Assembly: GCA_020849035.1 (NCBI GenBank)
Contig: JADLHC010000031.1
Location: forward strand, 1 to 34,426
Source of the DNA: Planctomycetia bacterium
GTDB lineage: Bacteria > Planctomycetota > MHYJ01 > WSZJ01
Reading direction: 5' to 3'
DNA: 34,426 nucleotides
The position numbers and the translations under genes are program-made. The notes beneath the pieces were generated by a model that saw only the letters and a program-made list of their open reading frames with translations, was not told the DNA's origin and ran no database searches. Positions 30,852 to 34,426 of the stretch are shown here, one piece after another (within the stretch, counting starts at the first letter, position 1; each line of letters begins with the position of its first letter).

Positions 30852-31267
30852 GGGCGACCGCTCCCAGGCAGGTACGCCGTCCCCTTGATCTCCACCATCG
30901 CCCCGTCCTCGACCAGCCCCGCAACCACCACGCACGCCATCGCGGGGAAATTCTTCCCCATCACGCGCTTCCACACCTCGCCGAGGCTCTTCAGGCTGTT
31001 GTTGTACGCGGTTTTGTCCGTGATGAAGATCGTCAGCTCCGCGACGTGCTCGGGCCCGCCTCCGGCCTCGATCACGACGTCCATGAAGTTGCGCAGCGCC
31101 TGGTCGAACTGCCCGACGAACTCGGGCGAGACGATCCGCTTGTTGACGTCCCAGGCGACCTGCCCCGCGACCTCGAGCGCGACCGTCGCGTTGGGGACGA
31201 GCATGCCGTTGTTGTAGCCCGACGGCTTGCCCAGCACGGCGGGGTTGACCGGTTTGAGGAAGCTCAT
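30848..31267 (-). CDS. RidA/YjgF-family protein lacking the catalytic arginine
   Basis: A 139-residue protein of the YjgF/YER057c/UK114 fold: GQVAWDVNKRIVSPEFVGQFDQALRN, the region AELTIFITDKTAYN, and FPAMACVVVAGLVEDGAMVEIKGTAYLP at the C-terminus. In archetypal RidA the last block carries an Arg (VARLP) that binds the imine/enamine substrate; here Gly 117 takes its place, so classical 2-aminoacrylate deaminase activity is unlikely. Family members lacking this Arg exist and act in specific catabolic pathways. A TACAAT box ends 6 nt before the ATG. It overlaps the crotonase gene by GTGA. Confidence 0.9.
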   Translation of the reverse strand: MSFLKPVNPAVLGKPSGYNNGMLVPNATVALEVAGQVAWDVNKRIVSPEFVGQFDQALRNFMDVVIEAGGGPEHVAELTIFITDKTAYNNSLKSLGEVWKRVMGKNFPAMACVVVAGLVEDGAMVEIKGTAYLPGSGRP

Positions 31268-31273
31268 GCGGCG

Positions 31274-31279
31274 ATTGTA
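31274..31279 (-). promoter_or_regulatory. -10-like box directly before the RidA-family gene
   Basis: On the minus strand, TACAAT is followed by exactly 6 nt and then the ATG at 31267, with no Shine-Dalgarno. This would give a leaderless internal transcript for the RidA-crotonase-acyl-CoA dehydrogenase part of the operon. A matching -35 box is not evident; the upstream 45-bp gap has a run of eight or more G on this strand. Confidence 0.4.
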
Positions 31280-31312
31280 TGACCCCCCCCGCCGCGCGCG
31301 AGAATTCTCGGC

Positions 31313-31933
31313 CTACTCGGGCAGCACGACCTTCTTCTGCTTCCCCTCCACCACGATCACCGGCCGCGTCGTCGGGACCGTCGCGCCGCGGCGCGCGGAC
31401 AGCAACCCGGCGATCGAGCGGAACGGGAGAAGCGCCTCGAGGTTCTTGAGCGTGGGGAAGACCATCGGCATTTCGCCCGCCTTGTGGGCCTCGAGCGCCG
31501 CGGCCGGCGTCGCCCAGCGCAGCTCGATCCCCTCGATGTGGTCCGGCTGCGGGTCCTGCCCGGCGGGAAGCTCCGCGAGGAAGAAGTACGTGTCGAACCT
31601 CTTCGGCACCCCCTCCGGCGTGATCCATCGCGCAGTCCAGACCAGCGACGCAGGCTCGACGGCCACCCGCGCTTCTTCCATCAGCTCCCGCGCCGCGCAG
31701 GCCTTCGCCGTCTCCAGCTCGTTCGCGCGCCGGTCGGTCTCTTCCACGATCCCGCCCGGGAACACCCAGTTCCCCGGCACGAACGACGCCCGCTCCGCGC
31801 GCCGCTGCAGCAGCACCTCGAACGGCTCGCCGCGCAGGACGATCGTGCAGGCGGAAGGGACGATCGGGACGTTGGCCGGTCCGGAGCCCGCGCCCTTCGG
31901 AAGCTGGTCGTCGCGGACGTTGTGCGTCGCCAT
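31313..31933 (-). CDS. Nudix hydrolase (NUDT19-like)
   Basis: A 206-residue protein. The Nudix region reads NWVFPGGIVEETD … AAREL-M-EE-ARV: the REL-x-EE metal-binding part is intact, the segment after GG is lengthened, and the Gly usual after EE-x is Arg. Lengthened boxes of this sort occur in the NUDT7/8/19 CoA-pyrophosphatase relatives, so a CoA or acyl-CoA diphosphate substrate is plausible in this beta-oxidation-type operon. It starts 2 nt after the SDR gene's stop and ends 45 nt before the RidA-family start. Confidence 0.85.
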   Translation of the reverse strand: MATHNVRDDQLPKGAGSGPANVPIVPSACTIVLRGEPFEVLLQRRAERASFVPGNWVFPGGIVEETDRRANELETAKACAARELMEEARVAVEPASLVWTARWITPEGVPKRFDTYFFLAELPAGQDPQPDHIEGIELRWATPAAALEAHKAGEMPMVFPTLKNLEALLPFRSIAGLLSARRGATVPTTRPVIVVEGKQKKVVLPE

Positions 31934-31935
31934 CG

Positions 31936-32757
31936 TCAGACGGCCAGCTCGCCGCCGCAAATCGGGATGGCTTGCCCCGTGATCCCCTTCGCGCCCGCCG
32001 TGCAGAGGAAATGGATGGTCTCCGCGATTTCCTCGGGCGTGAAGAGCCTGTGCTGCGGCGACATGGACTCGATCTCGTGGAGGATCTGCTCCTTCGGGCG
32101 CTTCGTCTTCTCGCTCATGATCTCGATGTTGAGCGTGGTCATGGCGCTGTCCACGTAGCCCGGGCAGACCGCGTTCACCGTGATCTTCTTGCCGGCGAGC
32201 TCCACGCCCAGCGCCCGCGTCAGCCCGACGAGGCCGTGCTTCGCCGCGCAGTACGCCGCGATGTACGGGTACCCCTTGAGACCCGCCGCCGACGCCACGT
32301 TCACGATCCGCCCGTGCCCCGCGGCGACCATGTGCGGCAGCGCCGCCTGCGTCGTCGCGAAGACGCTCGTGAGGTCGAGCGCGATCATCTCGTCCCACAG
32401 CGCCCGCGTCGTCTTCGCGAACGGCGCGCTCTTGCCCGTGCCGGCGTTGTTCACCAGGATCGTCAGGCCGCCGAACACCTTCACCGTCTCGCCCACCGCG
32501 CGCTCGATGTCGGCCTGCTCCAGCACGCTCCCGGGGACCTCCAGCGCCTCGCCGCCCGCCGCGCGCACCTCCGAGGCCACCTCCCCCAGCTCCGACTCCG
32601 TGCGCGCCATCAGCCCGACCTTCGCTCCCGCCGCGCCCAGCCGGATCGCCGTCGCGCGCCCGATGCCGCGCCCCGCGCCCGTCACCAGCGCCACCTCGCC
32701 CGAGAGGCGCCACCCCTCCTCGCCCAGCCGCACCGACCGCCACTCGCCGCTCGGCAT
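31936..32757 (-). CDS. Short-chain dehydrogenase/reductase (3-hydroxyacyl type)
   Basis: A 273-residue classical SDR. Visible are the cofactor motif TGAGRGIG, NNAG, the catalytic Ser in NVASAAGLKGYP and the catalytic AYCAAKHG (Tyr-x3-Lys), then NAVCPGYVDSAMT. The motif set fits 3-hydroxybutyrate or 3-hydroxyacyl-CoA dehydrogenases and FabG relatives. The residue after the first beta strand in MARTESEL (an Arg) would favour NADP(H), but this is weak. It starts 3 nt after the creatininase-family gene and is followed 2 nt later by the Nudix gene, so all are one transcript. Confidence 0.92.
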   Translation of the reverse strand: MPSGEWRSVRLGEEGWRLSGEVALVTGAGRGIGRATAIRLGAAGAKVGLMARTESELGEVASEVRAAGGEALEVPGSVLEQADIERAVGETVKVFGGLTILVNNAGTGKSAPFAKTTRALWDEMIALDLTSVFATTQAALPHMVAAGHGRIVNVASAAGLKGYPYIAAYCAAKHGLVGLTRALGVELAGKKITVNAVCPGYVDSAMTTLNIEIMSEKTKRPKEQILHEIESMSPQHRLFTPEEIAETIHFLCTAGAKGITGQAIPICGGELAV

Positions 32758-32760
32758 CCG

Positions 32761-33501
32761 TTACCCCATCTCGGCTTTGATCGCTTCCTGCCAGATCTCC
32801 ACCAGCGTCTGCCACAGGATCTCGCCGTGCTCCGCCGAGGACACCGCCGGCTCCCCGAAGTACGCGTCGTTCGCCCCCATCGCCCCGAACGTCGCCACCC
32901 CCTGCTTCATAGCTTTCACCAGCCCGAGCTTCACCGGCGGAAGGGTCTTCATCTTGTCCTTCTTGACCAGCTCCTTCCAGCGGCTGGCGAGCATCAGCGA
33001 CGTCTCGTACGACCCCGCGTGGCAGTCGCCGCTCTGGAACTCCGGCGACAGGCGCTGCGCGAGGGGCTTGCGGCAGTGGTTGGTGAAGATGACGTGAGGG
33101 CGCTCGAGGAAGTCCTGCGCGACCTCCTCGAGGACGTTGATGTGCGCGGGCTCGAGGTGCGAGTTGATCAGCGCGACGTACTCGACGCCGTGGCGGCCGA
33201 GGCTGCGGAAGATGTCGCTCAGCAGCTCCTTGGCCGTATGCGGCGAGAGCGAGATCGTTCCCGCAAACTCCGCCGCGTAGTTCGTCACCGCGTAGTTCAC
33301 CGGCGGCAGGATGACGACCGGCTTCGGCGCCAGCGCCTTCGCCAGGCGCTCGCAGAGCTCCTTGCTCAGGAACACGTCCGTGTACAGCGGCAGGTGCGGA
33401 CCGTGCGCTTCCACCGCCCCGATCGGGAGGAGGGCGAGGGGTTTCTTATGGAAGAGGTCGTCGGCTTCCCGCCACGTCAGGTCTGTCAGCGAAAGGGACA
33501 T
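32761..33501 (-). CDS. Creatininase-family amidohydrolase, first gene of the catabolic operon
   Basis: A 246-residue protein with the full set of metal ligands expected from creatininase: E31 and H33 in GAVEAHGPHLPLYTD42, and H115 and E117 in NSHLEPAH. The substrate-side DCHAGSYETS motif is also present. The NSHLE form resembles true creatininase (GHYEN) more than the MftE/riboflavin-pathway branch (GHGGN). It hydrolyses a C-N amide or ring bond; the natural substrate is unknown. No Shine-Dalgarno precedes the ATG; a -10-like box is 8 nt upstream. In this operon it may open a lactam or amide before beta-oxidation-like steps. Confidence 0.9.
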   Translation of the reverse strand: MSLSLTDLTWREADDLFHKKPLALLPIGAVEAHGPHLPLYTDVFLSKELCERLAKALAPKPVVILPPVNYAVTNYAAEFAGTISLSPHTAKELLSDIFRSLGRHGVEYVALINSHLEPAHINVLEEVAQDFLERPHVIFTNHCRKPLAQRLSPEFQSGDCHAGSYETSLMLASRWKELVKKDKMKTLPPVKLGLVKAMKQGVATFGAMGANDAYFGEPAVSSAEHGEILWQTLVEIWQEAIKAEMG

Positions 33502-33509
33502 TGGGGGGA

Positions 33510-33536
33510 ATGATACGGGAGCGTTGCGGAATGCAA
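33510..33536 (-). promoter_or_regulatory. Possible promoter of the catabolic operon, leaderless type
   Basis: On the minus strand, TTGCAT (33536-33531) and TATCAT (33515-33510) are 15 nt apart, shorter than ideal. The creatininase ATG follows 8 nt after the -10 box across a run of six C residues, with no ribosome site. Confidence 0.4.
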
Positions 33537-33551
33537 TAGCTTTGACTTCGG

Positions 33552-33629
33552 AAAGGCGGGGGCGAAAGGCGGGGGCGAAAGGCGGGGGCGAAAGGCGGGG
33601 GCGTGGGGCGGGGGCGTACAGCGGGGGAG
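33552..33629. repeat. G-rich 13-bp tandem repeat
   Basis: Four identical units (AAA plus GGCGGGGGCG) at 33552-33603, a fifth with a changed spacer triplet (33604-33616) and a decayed sixth (33617-33629). An inverted copy of one unit lies at 33662-33677 (GCCTTTCGCCCCCGCC). The array is in the 260-bp gap between the divergent creatininase-family and ATP-grasp-type genes. The repeated five-G runs could form G-quadruplexes on the plus strand. Apart from this and two -10-like boxes the gap shows nothing. Confidence 0.85.
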
Positions 33630-33749
33630 AACTGCGATCTGTGCCGCTGCCTCACGCCCCTGCCTTTCGCCCCCGCCGTTTCCATCCACGGTCGGGCTTC
33701 CGGCCGGATGCCCGCGCAAGATGTGCGAACCCGTACTTGCGGGAAGCGA

Positions 33750-33755
33750 TAACTT
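33750..33755 (+). promoter_or_regulatory. -10-like box directly before the ATP-grasp-type gene
   Basis: TAACTT is followed by exactly 6 nt and the ATG at 33762, with no Shine-Dalgarno. No good -35 box is visible 17 nt upstream. Confidence 0.35.
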
Positions 33756-33761
33756 CGTCGG

Positions 33762-34310
33762 ATGCCCACCCTTATCCTCACGCCCGGATTCACGCCGGAC
33801 GCCCAGGCGCTCTGGCAGGCCGCAGTGCGCAAGGGCTGGGGGATCGAGCGGTTGGAGCGCTGGGCGGTGCCGGATCGGCTGAGAAACGTCCCGGAGCCGG
33901 TGCTCTACCTGGAAGGGCTGTTCGGCCCGACACTCGCGGAGGCGTTCGGACGTGAGCTGGTGGAACCTCCTGTCGACTGGCTGGCGAGGCTGCCCGTCGA
34001 GCACCGCAGGCGTCGCGTTGAATTGATGAACGTCGCCCAGGCGCGCGGAGTGGCGGAGCGGAAGTTCATGAAGCCGCCCAATGACAAGAGCTTTCCGGCC
34101 GGCGTCTACCGCGGTGTGGATCTGCCGGCGTTCATAGAGGACAACGCCCCCGTGCTCGTGTCGGAGATCGTGGACTGGGAGGTGGAGTTCCGCTGCTTCG
34201 TCCTCGACCGGACGGTGCTCGCGCTGTCCGTGTATCTCCGCGACGGCGAGCTCCAGCGCCGGAGCGACTTCCGGCACGACTCCGGGGAAGAGCAAGAGGT
34301 CAGAGCCTGA
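33762..34310 (+). CDS. ATP-grasp domain protein, C-terminally truncated by an inserted element
   Basis: The open frame gives 182 residues that follow the ATP-grasp/DUF4343-type family from its start: LILTPGFTPDAQALWQAAV, PEPVLYLEGLFGPTLAEAFG, KFMKPPNDKSFPAGVYRG (nucleotide-binding Lys-Pro-Pro region), and VSEIVDWEVEFRCFVLDRTVLALSVYLRDGEL. Family members continue for roughly 70-80 residues more, including the metal-binding end of the domain, which is missing here. The last residues (VRA) and the stop codon lie inside a palindromic element that begins at 34300. Removing the element with one AGG copy would let the frame continue as …EEQEGA. The gene is therefore probably inactive. The start lacks a ribosome site and may be leaderless. 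Confidence 0.72.
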   Translation: MPTLILTPGFTPDAQALWQAAVRKGWGIERLERWAVPDRLRNVPEPVLYLEGLFGPTLAEAFGRELVEPPVDWLARLPVEHRRRRVELMNVAQARGVAERKFMKPPNDKSFPAGVYRGVDLPAFIEDNAPVLVSEIVDWEVEFRCFVLDRTVLALSVYLRDGELQRRSDFRHDSGEEQEVRA

Positions 34311-34419
34311 GCAAAAACCCCGCAGGTCAGGCTGCGTCGGCCCTGTGGTCGGTTGGCGAGAAGCTGGCGGTGCGAGGGCCGACTCCGCCCGACCCGCGGG
34401 GTTTCCGCTCAGGCTCTGA
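34300..34419. mobile_element. 120-bp palindromic MITE-like element
   Basis: Two 45-bp terminal inverted repeats (34300-34344 and 34375-34419), identical at 39 of 45 positions by my count, flank a 30-bp centre. The outer ends read TCAGAGCCTGAGC. The flanks end and begin with AGG, a possible 3-bp target duplication. No coding capacity and no transposase are present, so it would be moved by an enzyme encoded elsewhere. A large bidirectional terminator or REP-like hairpin is the alternative. Confidence 0.6.
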
Positions 34420-34426
34420 AGGGTGC

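Noticed and set aside
33552-33629. CRISPR-like array.
   Set aside because: The unit is only 13 bp including a 3-bp spacer of identical sequence; there are no unique spacers and no cas genes.
34300-34419. Simple intrinsic terminator.
   Set aside because: Stems of 45 bp with mismatches, a 30-bp centre, AGG flanks and a position inside a gene fit an inserted element better, though a terminator role cannot be excluded.

Overview
The window is GC-rich (roughly 70% by eye) and comes from a Gram-negative-type bacterium: it encodes a secretin, outer-membrane barrels, lipoproteins and exported Cys-rich proteins. Planctomycetota or an allied uncultured lineage would fit the Cys-rich exported proteins and the many HEAT/TPR proteins, but that assignment is an inference with no marker gene behind it.

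Layout. (1) 1-2547, minus strand: a probable metal-handling envelope cluster, with a partial porin-like protein, a small Cys/His exported protein, a 33-residue CCSCGG micro-protein, an outer-membrane barrel with a His-rich loop, and a Cys-rich exported protein. (2) 2744-4941: a CBS-domain protein (plus) convergent with an Old Yellow Enzyme-type reductase that carries a fibronectin-III tail (minus). (3) 5145-21066, minus: a type II secretion / type IV pilus-like region. Its core is one tightly overlapping operon (18139 down to 6205) with two pseudopilins, GspL/PilMN-like, GspM/PilO-like, PilT, a PilZ-GspE fusion, GspF, a PilP/GspC-like protein, a secretin, a TPR-like lipoprotein and a 207-residue unknown. 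Three large paralogous pseudopilins (5145, 18430, 20131) flank it, each followed by a strong hairpin, and a second Cys-rich exported protein lies between two of them. (4) 21378-23121, plus: a DJ-1/PfpI protein and an exported alpha/beta hydrolase. (5) 23129-28045, plus: a nickel operon, nikR-cbiM-cbiN(PDGLE)-cbiQ-cbiO, continued by two translationally coupled HEAT-repeat envelope proteins. A sigma70-type promoter is overlapped by a perfect inverted repeat that should be the NikR operator. (6) 28236-28835: a TPR protein. (7) 28867-33501, minus: a six-gene catabolic operon (creatininase family, SDR, Nudix, RidA family, enoyl-CoA hydratase, acyl-CoA dehydrogenase). (8) 33502-34426: a G-rich tandem repeat, then an ATP-grasp-type gene that appears to be cut by a 120-bp palindromic MITE-like element.

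The observations most worth following are the PilZ-GspE fusion with its family of oversized pseudopilins; the nickel operon with its visible operator and coupled HEAT proteins; a recurring TANNNT box 6 nt before start codons that lack a Shine-Dalgarno (leaderless transcripts); and the small palindromic insertion element. No tRNA, rRNA, CRISPR array or transposase gene was recognised.
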